A DNA stretch of 64,000 nucleotides from Ampullaceana balthica (GCA_944989445.1 CALYLW010000184.1:747455-811454); one strand, 5' to 3'; numbered from the stretch's first letter, positions 47,852 through 60,272 are shown. A program made the numbers and translations. Notes: generated by a model not told the origin, from the letters alone.

Positions 47852-48268
47852 CTAATGTCCTACTAGGGTAAACAAAAAATACTAATGTCCTACACAGGTT
47901 AACAAAGAATACTAATGTCCTACTAGGGTAAACAAAAAATACTAATGTCCTACACAGGTTAACAAAGAATACTAATGTCCTACTGAGGTTAACAAAGAAT
48001 ACTAATGTCCTACACAGGTTAACAAAGAATACTAATGTCCTACACAGGTAAACAAAGAATACTACTAATGTCCTACTGAGGTTAACAAAGAATACTAATG
48101 TCCTACACAGGTTAACAAAGAATACTAATGTCCTACACAGGTAAACAAAGAATACTAATGTCCTACACAGGTTAACAAAGAATACTAATGTCCTACACAG
48201 GTAAACAAAGAATACTAATGTCCTACACAGGTAAACAAAGAATACTAATGTCCTTTACAGGTAACAAC
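47852..48268. repeat. 30-bp minisatellite, about 14 copies, right part of the split array
   Basis: Signature CTAATGTCCTACACAGGTAA, then ACAAAGAATA. Variants alternate ACACAGG, ACTAGGG and ACTGAGG, and GGTAAAC with GGTTAAC. Confidence 0.96.
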
Positions 48269-48336
48269 AAGCAATACGTTCTTTAAGACGTCTTACTGAA
48301 CTCTCACCCGATGTAATGAAATTTATCGATAAGCAA

Positions 48337-48505
48337 TCATCACAGCAAGTACTCACAGCAAGTACTCACAGCAAGTACTCACAGCAAGTACTCACATCAA
48401 GTACTCACAACAAGTACTCACAACAAGTACTCACAACAAGTACTCACAGCAAGTACTCACATCAAGTACTCACAACAAGTACTCACAGCAAGTACTCACA
48501 GCACC
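48337..48505. repeat. 13-bp minisatellite, about 12 copies
   Basis: Unit CAGCAAGTACTCA with CAACAAG and CATCAAG variants. Confidence 0.95.
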
Positions 48506-48545
48506 TCCAATGAACTCATTACCAACCCAATAACCGATAAGAACG

Positions 48546-49349
48546 CAGGTATCTTGTCTTATAGCAGGTGTCTTGTCTTAAAGCAGGCGTCTTGTCTTAT
48601 AGCAGGCGTCTTGTCTTATAGCAGGTGTCTTGTCTTATAGCAGGTGTCTTGTCTTATAGCAGGCGTCTTGTCTTATAGCAGGTGTCTTGTCTTATAGCAG
48701 GTGTCTTGTCTTATAGCAGTTGTCTTGTCTTATAGCAGGCGTCTTGTCTTATAGCAGGCGTCTTGTCTTATAGCAGGCGTCTTGTCTTATAGCAGGCGTC
48801 TTGTCTTATAGCAGGCGTCTTGTCTTATAGCAGGTGTCTTGTATTATAGCAGGTGTCTTGTCTTATAGCAGGCGTCTTGTCTTATAGCAGGCGTCTTGTC
48901 TTATAGCAGGTGTCTTGTCTTATAGCAGGTGTCTTGTCTTATAGCAGGTGTCTTGTCTTATAGCAGGTGTCTTGTCTTATAGCAGGTGTCTTGTCTTATA
49001 GCAGGTGTCTTGTCTGATAGCAGGTGTCTTGTCTTATAGCTGGTGTCTTGTCTTATAGCAGGCGTCTTGTCTTATAGCAGGCGTCTTGTCTTATAGCAGG
49101 CGTCTTGTCTTATAGCAGGCGTCTTGTCTTATAGCAGGTGTCTTGTCTTATAGCAGGTGTCTTGTCTTATAGCAGGCGTCTTGTCTTATAGTAGGCGTCT
49201 TGTCTTATAGCAGGCGTCTTGTCTTATAGCAGGCGTCTTGTCTTATAGCAGGTGTCTTGTCTTATAGCAGGTGTCTTGTCTTATAGCAGGTGGCTTGTCT
49301 TATAGCAGGTGTCTTGTCTTATAGCAGGTGTCTTTTCTTATAGCAGGTC
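48546..49349. repeat. 19-bp minisatellite, about 42 copies
   Basis: Unit AGGTGTCTTGTCTTATAGC. The main polymorphism is AGGTG versus AGGCG, with each type in runs of two to six. No long frame results. Confidence 0.97.
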
Positions 49350-50006
49350 TTTTTTGTTGTTGTTGTCATATGCCATCCAGCCCCCCAGAACTTTTGCCCA
49401 CAATTCCTGCAAAATTGATAAACACAATAACGTACATTTTATTGTACAAATGTGTCATAGAAAATGTGTACCTTAAACTGTTCACCCACCGTTGTATCCT
49501 AATTCAAGAATCAATACTGACTATATAACTGTCACAACTGTCAAAACCCGAATCGCCACACTTATAGAGCCACTGGATTAAAAGATTAGCGTACGCCTAG
49601 TGGTCACGACCCAACAAATCTACCGTGGCCCAGATAATCTACCAGTCAACTAAGGTCACGGTGCCATAACGTGACAAAATTGTTAAGAGCGTATCACGAC
49701 AGACAGGGTTGGGGTGAGGACGGTCGGGCCAACATTATGGACATGCAGGTCGCTTCATTTTACAACTTATTTGTTTAGCAGCAGATTTAAAATGTCTACA
49801 GTAGTAGGAGCCATGCTTGAAGCGTCCAACGGAGATTATTACTGAGCGATATGTACATCACCAGGCAGTAATTATTCGTAGTGTTTAGCGCTATGTGTAG
49901 TAACGAAAGGCTTCCTACTAAATTGTGTGTAGTAGTGAAAGGTCTACAAAACTGTGTAGTAATGAAAGTTCTAACGCTCAGTGTGCAGTAACGAAATGTC
50001 TACCTT
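49350..50006. other. Intergenic, nothing recognised
   Basis: Unique sequence. AAACTGTGTAGTAATGAAAG-like phrases recur loosely around 49900-50000. Confidence 0.5.
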
Positions 50007-50281
50007 GGGGCCGTCCATAAAATACGTCACGCTATTTTTGACCATTTTTAACTCCCCCCTCCCACCGTCACAAACTGTCACACATCTCGGACACCCCCCC
50101 CCCACTTAAAGTTCGTCACACTTTCGAACAAAAATGTTTTTTATTAACAAAATAATCAAAATTTAATATAAAACAGCGTGACTTCACACATGGCCGAACC
50201 ACCTCCCCCCTGTCACAAACTGTCACACTTTCTTACACCCCCTCCCCCCTCTGGAGCGTGACGTACTTTATGGACGGCCCC
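50007..50281. mobile_element. MITE, 275 bp, GGGGCCGTCCATAAA ends, CTT target duplication
   Basis: GGGGCCGTCCATAAAATACG at the left pairs with CGTACTTTATGGACGGCCCC at the right, both followed inward by GTCACGC. CTT flanks both sides (50004-50006, 50282-50284). The inside holds several GTCACAAACTGTCACAC phrases and no ORF. A related end lies at 1-147. The 3-bp duplication excludes hAT; I cannot name the superfamily. Confidence 0.88.
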
Positions 50282-50284
50282 CTT

Positions 50285-50878
50285 ATACAGTGTGTGTAGT
50301 ATCGAAGTATATTCTACAACCAGTCGCATTAGGATTTATAAAGCGTATTATCAGTTGAACCAGATGATCGATGAAAATTATCTATCAGTAAAGCGGAATG
50401 AGACCTGGTAAAACGGCTACTCTTTTGTCCACGCAGTGTCCAGTAGAGTAGAGTGAGGTAAATAGATGACCGTATGAGGTATGTACAAGAAAGGATACAA
50501 GAAGTTTGTCGCGTTACGCCTCAAGTGTGGCTAGCCTGAGTGAGAGACCTGACATGGCGAGGTGTGGACGCCGCCATTCATCTTTTCCCACAATGACGTG
50601 CGGTGACAGGAGAAAGGAAGTCCCTAACGTCAGTGGTTCTCGCGACGCATTCTAAGGGGCTCTATCTTGAGTTACGGTGCAGATGTTAAGATAAGGTAAC
50701 TCAACAGTGGCATCTCTAATGTGCAAGCCAGAGATTATCTACAGTAGTTTAACACATGCATATCACTACACACGACATATTAATGTATTTAAACGAAAGA
50801 AAAACTCCTCATATGAAATGAGTTCTCCACAGAACGTAATGACAATGCATTATACGAGTCTTTAAACAGATCTGAAAT
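50285..50878. other. Intergenic, nothing recognised
   Basis: Unique sequence without exon-like blocks. Confidence 0.5.
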
Positions 50879-50992
50879 AATCACACATCACAAGAACACA
50901 CGAGTCTATCAAAGTTAATCACACATCACAAGAACACACGAGTCTATCAAAGTTAATCACACATCACAAGAACACACGAGTCTATCAAAGTT
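50879..50992. repeat. 38-bp minisatellite, 3 perfect copies
   Basis: Signature CACACATCACAAGAACACAC. Three identical units. Confidence 0.96.
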
Positions 50993-51500
50993 AATCCTCC
51001 ATGCACAAGAAGATATCCGTGATCACAAGAGCCGCAGTGTAAACCCGAGCTGTAAGTAAGTATAAGGTGTCCTACTCCATAAGACACCGCTGTTAGGCCA
51101 CCATTCAACATGCCTGCTGGCATGAATGCTGCCTCGACTCAGGTTAGCTCAGTGACGTACCACCACTGCCTCCAGAGGCGGCTCCACCTGTCACAGTCGG
51201 ACAGCGCCATTAATTCCATTAAACCGAGCCACCAAGAGAGAAGCTTTTGTTGGCCACGGTATATTGACAAGTTACTTGCCAGCGTACACGGCGTTCTTTC
51301 AGCAGCGCCAATAGGTGCGGGGTGCAACACGAGTAAAGCAAGTGTCAGGTATCATAGCACCTTCGGTAGCGCACCACCGTGGTTATATATAGGTCTAAGC
51401 CTAGACATTCTTGCAAGCATCAAAGTCACACTGCAAACGTGAGACATCGGCACTAATGAATGAAAACAATCACAATGTTGGTGGTAGGAAAGGGGTGACA
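50993..51500. other. Unique sequence with an unassigned 110-codon frame
   Basis: The plus-strand frame 51110-51442 is GC-richer than its flanks but has no recognisable motif, and the minus strand is open for 63 codons too. I do not call a gene. Confidence 0.35.
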
Positions 51501-52504
51501 GCCATACACCGTGCTAAGTTACACCAGATATACGACCGGTAAGCCATACAGCCAGCTAATTTACACCAGATATACGACCGGTAAGCCAGCTAAGTTACAC
51601 CAGATATACGACCAGTAAGCTATACACCGTGCTAAGTTACACCAGATATACGACCAGTAAGCTATACACCGTGCTAAGTTACACCAGATATACGACCGGT
51701 AAGCCAGCTAAGTTACACCAGATATACGACCGGTAAGCCATACAGCCAGCTAATTTACACCAGATATACGACCGGTAAGCCAGCTAAGTTACACCAGATA
51801 TACGACCAGTAAGCTATACACCGTGCTAAGTTACACCAGATATACGACCAGTAAGCTATACACCGTGCTAAGTTACACCAGATATACGACCGGTAAGCCA
51901 GCTAATTTACACCAGATATACGACCAGTAAGCCATACAGCCTACTAATTTACACCAGATAAACGACCAGTAAGTCATACAGACAGATAATTTACACCAGA
52001 TATACGACCAGTAAGCCATACACCGAGCTTAGTTACACCAGATATACGACCAGTAAGCCATACAGCCAGCTAATTTACACCAGATATACGACCAGTAAGC
52101 CATACAGCCTACTAATTTACACCAGATAAACGACCAGTAAGTCATACAGCCAGATAATTTACACCAGATATACGACCAGTAAGCCATACAGCCAGCTAAG
52201 TTACACCAGATATACGACCAGTAAGCCATAAAGCCAGCTAATTTACACCAGATATACGACCAGTAAGCCATACAGCCTACTAATTTACACCAGATAAACG
52301 ACCAGTAAGTCATACAGCCAGATAATTTACACCAGATATACGACCAGTAAGCCATACAGCCAGCTAAGTTACACCAGATATACGACCAGTAAGCCATACA
52401 GCCAGCTAATTTACACCAGATATACGACCAGTAAGCCATACAGCCAGCTAATTTACACCAGATATACGACCAGTAAGCCATACAGCCAGATAATTTACAC
52501 CAGA
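51501..52504. repeat. 42-bp satellite with higher-order structure, about 24 units
   Basis: Core AGTTACACCAGATATACGAC, then CAGTAAGCCATACAGCC. Some units lack the CATACA part and are about 33 bp. In the right half a diagnostic CTACTAATTT unit recurs at 51941, 52109 and 52277, exactly 168 bp (four 42-mers) apart. In the left half a block of about 195 bp is duplicated. The 160-codon minus frame (Trp/Cys-rich) is an artefact. Confidence 0.95.
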
Positions 52505-53720
52505 CATACATCGCACAAGATATTAAGTTACATTACACTAGGGACATTTTCTCTCTGCAACATTTCCCCTTCTGCACCAGAAGCATTTTGATACATATTC
52601 TATACGTGCAGCACACACGAAAACGAGACAAGGAGATAAAAGTAAATCAGGGTAATTGTTGTGTGCCTCCATCAATGATTTAAACGGATTCGCCACTGGC
52701 TCCCGAAGCATTGAGTACAAATTCCTGCACCAAGTGACCTATTTCAGCATAATACGTCAATGATTAAACACCGACGCTTGGTAATCATAATAACACGAAC
52801 CTGACACAAACTAGTGGAGCACAGACGGTACAACATGTTACACCTGAACGCTTGCTGTACTCACTACGATACTCATACCTGTATCAATGCATTGTTCAAA
52901 GTGTCTCTCAGTGTCAACACCTTGAACTATTCCATTGCTCATACTGTAATTGACACGACCTAAATAAGAACAATGTGGAGTATCGGTTAAATGACAAAAC
53001 AATTTCTCGTGACAGGACAACCAATCACAAGCTGTGAAACAGCAAATTATTTCCAATTCAGGACGCTAACGTAGAACTTGACATGGTACTAAACTGCAAC
53101 AGGCACTGGGCCTCGGACAATAGAAAGGTCAAACGATGACCGTTCTGATTCTTTCTTTCTATTTTACATGGAAAGTTCTATGAGCGGGACACATTTTTGT
53201 TGTTAGTTTTGAAGAAGAAAAAAAAAGGTGGTGGGTGGGCATGAGCAATGACTGTATTAATGAACATATGGAAACAGGCATTAAGTAAACATTACATTTC
53301 AGTAACAGACTTCGTTATGGCCTGTCATAGAACATGACATCAAACAGATGGGGGGAAAAGGTAACGTTTGTTATGGTGGTTTGAGGACTGCGAATCTTTT
53401 TGAGACCACCTTGACCTTGACAAGATAAACCGAGCTTCTTCCGTCCATACATCACACCTATGAAAACGTTGACTCGGTGGGCGTGGGACCTCGGCACAAC
53501 CTCCACACTGACGGCAACCGTTGTAAGACATATTGTGTTGACTCGGGTTGTGCCCGGCGATTCTATAGGAGCACAGGTCCTCGCAGGGGGGGGGGTATGA
53601 ACACTAGCAACTCGACCATGACGCGTATTGTAGGCCGACGACAGATCTGATTTCATTTCAATAGACAGCAGATCTATGTATCACCGGCCACCGGGTCGAA
53701 TGTGACGTTGTCAATAGTAG
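52505..53720. other. Intergenic, nothing firmly recognised
   Basis: 53315-53656 is open on the minus strand for 113 codons and is GC-richer, but no motif or splice site convinces me. The rest is unremarkable. Confidence 0.4.
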
Positions 53721-54050
53721 AAACATCAAGTCGTGTGTTCGTTATGTACTTAATAAATAGTCCAAGAGAACACAATGTATACAACTTCTAGCTTTTCAAA
53801 CATCAAGTCGTGTGTTCGTTATGTACTGAATAAATAGTCCAAGAGAACACAATGTATAAAACCTCCAGCTTTTTAAACATCAAGTCGTGTGTTCGTTATG
53901 TACTGAATAAATAGTCCAAGAGAACACAATGTATAAAACTTCCAGCTTTTCAAACATCAAGTCGTGTGTTCGTTATGTACTTGTTCGTTATGTACTGAAT
54001 AAATATTCCAAGAGAAGACAATGCATAAAACTTCCAGCTATTCAAACATG
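53721..54050. repeat. 77-bp minisatellite, about 4 copies
   Basis: Signature AAACATCAAGTCGTGTGTTC at 53721, 53798, 53875 and 53952. The last copy has an internal duplication of GTTCGTTATGTACT. Confidence 0.95.
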
Positions 54051-54477
54051 AAGCGGAGGAACTATTTTCTATCCTAAATAAGTATTGAATACAATATCCA
54101 TAGTCGACTTAACGTGTAGGACCGGGTCTATTTTTCTATCCTATTTAAGTACTGAATACAACGTTTTTCAACTTTCGGCTTTAAAATGGTCCACTCGAGC
54201 CGAGGCCTATATTCTACGCACGGCTGCATTTTGGGGACCATCTTAGTTGAAGTGATGTCTATGGAAACCACAACTGGCCTGGAGTGACTAAGAGACGAAG
54301 TGCTACCGCTGGCGACAACGAGTTCTTGTTTTATTCAGGAAACTCTCAGCCACATCAGTTATTGGGCTGTGGGCGTCAGGAGAGACTCAGAACTCCAGTG
54401 GCAATATTTGAACTTTTGGAATTTCAACTATTTGTTTCATATCGTCTTGCCTTTTATTTTACTGTCTTGTATTTTGA
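54051..54477. other. Intergenic, nothing recognised
   Basis: Contains two loose copies of CTATCCTA.TTAAGTA.TGAATACAA around 54068 and 54137. Confidence 0.5.
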
Positions 54478-54702
54478 ACACACACAAACACACAACCATA
54501 CTCATAGCCCACACACAAACACACACCCATACCCATAGCCCACACACAAACACACAACCATACCCATAGCCCACACACAAACACACAACCATACCCATAG
54601 CCCACACACAAACACACATCCATACCCATAGCCCACACACAAACACACAACCATACCCATAGCCCACACACAAACACACAACCATACACATAGCCCACAT
54701 CC
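54478..54702. repeat. 30-bp minisatellite, 7 copies
   Basis: Signature CCATACCCATAGCCCACACA, then CAAACACACA. All frames on the minus strand open because 30 is divisible by three. Confidence 0.96.
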
Positions 54703-56570
54703 CAACCACAACAAAAATGCCAGCGCTTGTTGGTGTAGTAAGTTATATATGAGAATTGGAAGATATGAGCAGCTACTGTTAATGGTAGTGTTCTAAATGT
54801 TCAATAGAGGGTACGGGCTGAGTAAGCAATGTTAGAATATCGTTGATAAGCATGCTCCAATGTGTTTCATTCAAACTTGTATCAACACAATGACAATACG
54901 CTTCTCGTTTATTATATACTATATAAATTATACATTAATTCGAGGACATTTAATCAACATTTAGTTACACGATTTGAGTATATATATATGAGCAACTAGG
55001 CCCGTCCAAAGACGTTCCGCCACCGTTCGGTGGCATGTTGTAACTCCCCTTCAACAGCCGTCTCGACCGGCATACATGTGCATCACGTCAAAAATACTAT
55101 TCATTATAGTTTAAAAAAAACTACTCGTAAAAACAGAGCTTTTGACTATAAATCCCAACGCGCATAACTCAAAATAAAGTCTTGGAAGAAATACTGCACC
55201 AAAGATAACTCGTTTTGAACGTCCGCGTAAACTTGATATGATTGGCTGTAGGAGTCATGTGTGTTTGAGAGACCAATCGCTATAGATGACGGGACAGAAC
55301 TTAGCCTTTTATTATATAGAATACTGCTATAATATAAAACGCGTAAATAATATACGCATATTATGTGTATATGAACTGTATGCGTGTGTTTGGAAAATAT
55401 TCCCAACAATTACTAATAAATACAACACCTGGTTTCGTCTACACTTGTTTTCAATCATTTCACCGCATGAAGCCCTCACCTACATAACTGCACATTCTAT
55501 CTCCGTGTTATACATTTTTAATGGAGAGTAGAAGGGCTTCCGTCTTATAACTCTACATAAATTAAACCCGATAACAGCAGCTGCCTTGCCCGAGTTAGCC
55601 GCCCCTTGTATCTCGACACAAACCTGTCGTTATAAATGCACGCCAATGTACAGCGGACAACCTCGGCATCACCGAGTGATTGCTGGGCAAATTTATCATT
55701 TACAATTCATGTTTGGGCCGGCTCCCCAGACGCACGCCCAGGGCGCCGTGACACCCACACCAGAATCAATAGCTGAATGATCGCTCCCCCCCACCCCGCA
55801 CACCCACGTCTCCATGTGTTTCCAAGTTCCCAATCCAAGCATAAGTGGAGCTTGTTTATTCAAACAACAATTGGCGGACGGAGATTGGAGATTCTAATGT
55901 AAAAAATAAAAACAATAGAAATTAAGGCCCCAGAAATGAGCCCTTAAGTAATGATGTGCCGTGATTTACTGTTGGCTTTGAATCTTGGCATCACAGGCCA
56001 TAAACGGGAGATGTGTTGGGGTTGGGGTGGGCGTGGGGCTTTGGGGGGCGGGGGAGGGCTTTGGGGGGCGGAGGTTCGCGGAGCGGGGAGACTGTAATTA
56101 TATCCAGTTCTTCCTGTTGTGCCACAATTTCCATCTTAAATCAAAAGGGATTCAATACCATCCCGTTTGATAGTACTGTACTTAAACGTTGTACTTAAAG
56201 GAAGTTTCAATGGTGAGCGCATCATTTAGAATATACAATGTATAGACAGACACACACAACTAGACTGTATCTATCTGTAACGTATAGAGACAAAATCCTA
56301 GACTAGATTGTTTCAATCTATAACACATGGACGTACAATACTAGAGCGTATCCATCTATAATGTGTAGACAACTATAGATTGCATCTGGTAAATCCACAA
56401 AGTGGAGCCATACGAGCCAGCCCTACCCTCCCCCAACACCTTGAATAATGCCGTGTTACGAACAGGTCATGGAATATCTTGGACACAACAGAGTGGATAA
56501 GTGGATAACAACTTTCGCACTTGAGCTACCCACGTCCGGCTTCAGTTTGTGGGTGAACCCAGTTCCTGCT
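54703..56570. other. Intergenic with one fragment of the dispersed repeat
   Basis: 55120-55175 contains CTCGTAAAAACAGAGCTTTT and GACTATAAATCCC, matching the dispersed modular repeat. 56010-56075 is G-rich with duplicated GGCTTTGGGGGGCGG. Frames up to 87 codons lack motifs. Confidence 0.5.
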
Positions 56571-56777
56571 ATGAGGTCACACCTCATCTATGACGTCACA
56601 CCTCATGAGGTCACACCTCATCTATGACGTCACACCTGATGAGGTCACACCTCATCTATGACGTCACACCTGATGAGGTCACACCTCATCTATGACGTCA
56701 CACCTGATGAGGTCACACCTCATCTATGACGTCACACCTCATCTATGACGTCACACCTCATGAGGTCACACATCATA
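56571..56777. repeat. 34-bp minisatellite carrying six TGACGTCA sites
   Basis: The unit alternates GAGGTCACACCTCATCTA and TGACGTCACACCTGAT. TGACGTCA, the consensus cAMP-response/ATF palindrome, occurs at 56591, 56625, 56659, 56693, 56727 and 56746. The first five are exactly 34 bp apart. Whether any factor binds is unknown. Confidence 0.93.
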
Positions 56778-57276
56778 GGTAACCGATTGAACCGTTCCAT
56801 GTAGATATCAATTCGTGGCAGTTGTGGGTCACGTTAGGCCATGGCCATATTTCAGCCGTGTTAAGTATTTGTTATCAGAGGCTGGCAAAGATATTCATGG
56901 CTTCAGTGTCCAGGCAGCAGAGGCAAACATGAGAATCAACATAAAGTATACACCCAAACTTGCACGGAGACAACATGACCCAGTTAATGAGTTTCTTTGT
57001 GCTCTACCATGATGTGTTGTCATAGATATGACGTTATGAGGTAAGCCAACTCGTGGTCTGTGTTTGTGGTTATATGATGACACGCTTCGGTCAACGTTTG
57101 ATAACTATCTTAGATTATAACGGGTGGAGGTGACGAGGTACAGACGAGGGTCTTATCAGATGGGAGGCAACCGCGGCTCGTGAGTGCAGAAGACAAAACG
57201 TGGATTAACTAGGAACTATGCTACAAGGCAGTAGTAGGTACAGAGCTGAGTAAAAGGTCTGATTGTGCTCGTAACC
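56778..57276. other. Intergenic, nothing recognised
   Basis: Frames of about 60 codons on both strands without motifs. Confidence 0.5.
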
Positions 57277-57414
57277 GGCCGGGCACCATCGACATGACAG
57301 GCCGGGCACCATCGACATGACAGGCCGGGCACCATCGACATGACAGGCCGGGCACCATCGACATGACAGGCCGGGCACCATCGACATGACAGGCCGGGCA
57401 CCATCGACATGACA
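57277..57414. repeat. 23-bp minisatellite, 6 perfect copies
   Basis: Signature GGCCGGGCACCATCGACATG, then ACA. No substitutions between units, suggesting recent expansion. Confidence 0.97.
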
Positions 57415-58308
57415 GACTGTTTGCTTGACATGTGACCCACTTCACTATCACGATGGTCAGAGCGTAGCTCACCTTTTGGCCCAATTCCAACGACAAGAAA
57501 CCAGCCACAGAAACGGAATGGCTTCCAGGTCAAACACGTAGTCACCTAGAGGTTAGAGATTATGACGATACCCCTTATATTTCGTGTGGCAGATACAGTG
57601 AGCTGCGAAGTTTTGTAACATTCGATGCAACAGTTCCAGTGAGTTCACGTAACAAAATTACATCGCTTTTCCGTATTTAAAAAAATATAATTATTATACG
57701 TGTTCCTTTCATGTGAAAATACGTTTCTGTTTATTTTATTTGAAACAGAGCAGTTCAGCTTTGGAAGCCGTCTTCATTTTTATCCCCTCCAAAAAAAGTT
57801 TTAATTTAATTAAAAGAAAAAAAACGAAACAAACCAAAGAAACGAACTAAGAAAAATCAAAGAAGAAAAATGTGTACAGCGATAGATGATCTGAAGGCAG
57901 AAACAACAGATTTTTTCGAACATTTGATCATTTAAAGGAAATAATAATAACACAAGTTTAAGCCGAATTTGTATATGGACGTCTCCTATAACAAACGCTG
58001 GACTGTAATAAAAGATATATGACATCTGAATCAATACAAAAGAAAGATATAGCATACAAGTGGAGTGATGAAACATACGGAACATATTCGTCTTCAAATT
58101 TCTTCTCCGGAATTGTGGATACACAGAGCATATGATAAAATTGTGGATAATTCAAAGTCACAGAGAGTATGGAACCCTGATAAAATATTGAAGCACACAT
58201 AGTGAAATTAATATATTTGTTAAAACTTAAAATTCTACATTAAAATATCTGAAACAATTAATGATTACTTAATGACCCACTTTACGTCCCATATTATTTC
58301 ATATAACA
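57415..58308. other. AT-rich intergenic
   Basis: Poly-A rich around 57790-57870. No gene. Confidence 0.5.
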
Positions 58309-58628
58309 GGGGAAACAGATCACGTTGTAAGGGAAACAGATCACATTTCAAGGGAAACATATCACATTGTAAGGGAAACAGATCACGTTGTAAGGGAAAC
58401 AGATCACATTGTAACGGAAACAGATCACGTTGTAAGGGAAACAGATCACATTGTAACGGAAACAGATCACGTTGTAAAGGAAACAGATCACATTGTAAGG
58501 GAAACAGATCACATTGTAAGGGAAACAGATCACATTGCAAGGGAAACAGATCACAGTGTAAGGGACACAGATCACATTGTAAGGGAAACAGATCACATTG
58601 TAAGGGAAACAGATCACGGTGTAAGGGA
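58309..58628. repeat. 21-bp minisatellite, 15 copies
   Basis: Signature GGGAAACAGATCACATTGTA, with ACGTTGTA variants. Open on both strands (155 codons each) because of unit length. Confidence 0.97.
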
Positions 58629-59740
58629 AGCACTAAACTTTTTTTTCTTATCATTTTCTTCTTAATTTCCTTTCCACTTCCGGCCCGCTGCTCATTAGAA
58701 AGCAAGAGGAGCCCAGCCGAGGGAACAAACAAAAGCTAATTAAGACAAAACGAGGAGGGAGTGATGCGCACTGGAGGACGAGGGAGTTTGGAGTGAGGGG
58801 TGTCGGGTGAGGGGGTGGCGAGAGAGGGGTGGCGAGGGGACGATAACAAAGAAATAACAAACATGATATTTTGGAAGTGGCCGGATCCGTTGAATTGCGA
58901 GGAGGATGTGATTCACTGACAGTAGGATGGGTTCAAGTCTGCTGACAATCGGTAGTGAGGAGAGGCAATGATCTGCCTGGTTGGGAGGGTGGAGGGTGGA
59001 GGCAAGACGTGGCAAGTTACTGTGGACAAATAATCATCTTGGAGTTGAGTTATTATGTTGCACGGATCTGGTAAACAAAGGGCAGAGTCAAAAGTAGCAA
59101 CTGAGGACACGTCGCTCTAGATCTTATGTTTATCTTTGATCATGGTGGAGAATGTTTAAGAAATCAAGATCTCCGCTCCTGCAAACAAACTCTGGAGTGA
59201 ATTCAAGATGAAATCGTGCCTGGAAGAGTCTACGTCCCCAGCAGCTGATGTGACATCACAATGTTTCCACAAAAGATGTGTCCCATCATGACCCATGTCA
59301 CGTGTCATTAAATAACTACAACAGTTTTAGCACTGAAGATACCTTGTTTACAAACTATTTTTGGATCTCATTAACTAGGTTCAATTAATGGATAACTCTA
59401 TTAATGAGGGGAAAAAATGAAAATAATTTCATGAGTTAAAAATTAATAGGAATTAATTATCTTCGACTTTCAGGTTTAACTTGCCATTGGGTAACAGCAT
59501 TACAGGAAAGCAGGGTGCAAAAATGTATAATCTTTCATAACATTCCGAAATGACAAAATCTACTAACAGAACGTAATGGAATGTTGGGTCATATGATGTA
59601 GCACTATATCTCTTTCCTTTATAACTCAATTATACACACAATTGACTAGTCTTTATTAAATTAAATAAAACATTCGCACATTAATTGGCTAAATGTGTCT
59701 AAGCTTTAATAACATCTATACATTATGTGAAGGAAAGGAC
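58629..59740. other. Intergenic, nothing recognised
   Basis: 58750-58840 is purine/G-rich. No exon-like block. Confidence 0.5.
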
Positions 59741-59896
59741 CAGGGCCGGTCTTAGGCCACTGCAACCTATGCGGCCGCAGTGGGACCCACGCTTATTATC
59801 CTTACTAATTCCTTATCCTTACCCAAACTGGGCCCCGCGCAATCCGTTTGGCATACCAAGCCGAATAGGGCCCAGCAATCGCTAAGAGCGGCCCTG
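59741..59896. mobile_element. hAT MITE, 156 bp (CAGGGCCGGTCTTAG terminus)
   Basis: CAGGGCCGGTCTTAG pairs with CTAAGAGCGGCCCTG. It is flanked by GAAAGGAC (59733-59740) and GATAGGAC (59897-59904), a 7/8 match. GGGCCC-type blocks lie inside. No ORF. Confidence 0.88.
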
Positions 59897-59904
59897 GATA
59901 GGAC

Positions 59905-60200
59905 TAATTAGTCAACAAATGTAGGCTAAATTTCTTTATGGAAAAATTAAATATTGCGATGAAAGCCATTTCGTTATTGGAAATGAATTTTCATTAGTAA
60001 AATTATTTAATAAAAAAAAAGTTTGGCAACTAAAGAACTATTTTCTAAGAGTAATGAAAACAATTAAAATAGCCTATATGACATCGTTAGTTTTAAATAA
60101 ATACATATGTAACAAAAATACTTTTAAGAAATCTGTTCTCATTAAATGAATGGGATCCAAGTCTATAAGAATTAAACTAACAGATAAGGCTTCACCTCAC
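59905..60200. other. AT-rich intergenic or intron
   Basis: Nothing recognised. Confidence 0.5.
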
Positions 60201-60272
60201 CCTGGTCACAAAATCAAGTTTAGAAGAGAACCTGGCAAGCCTTTCCCCAAACACTTCTAAAAGACGAAGGAC
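60201..60272 (-). CDS. Candidate internal exon, 24 codons, unknown product
   Basis: On the minus strand a long pyrimidine tract (CTCTCCCGTCTTTGTCACTT) leads to CAG at 60275-60273. A 72-nt block open in phase 0 follows, then donor GTGAGG at 60200. It would encode VLRLLEVFGERLARFSSKLD then FVTR, an amphipathic-looking segment. The frame is also open upstream through the acceptor to an ATG at 60542 (116 codons in all). I do not recognise the product or a partner exon. It could belong to a gene outside the window or be an upstream exon of the RasGAP-like gene on the same strand. Confidence 0.35.

Noticed and set aside
51110..51442. 110-codon plus frame as a gene
   Set aside because: Composition is slightly higher in GC but no domain is recognisable; likely chance.
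53315..53656. 113-codon minus frame as a gene
   Set aside because: No recognisable motif or splice context.
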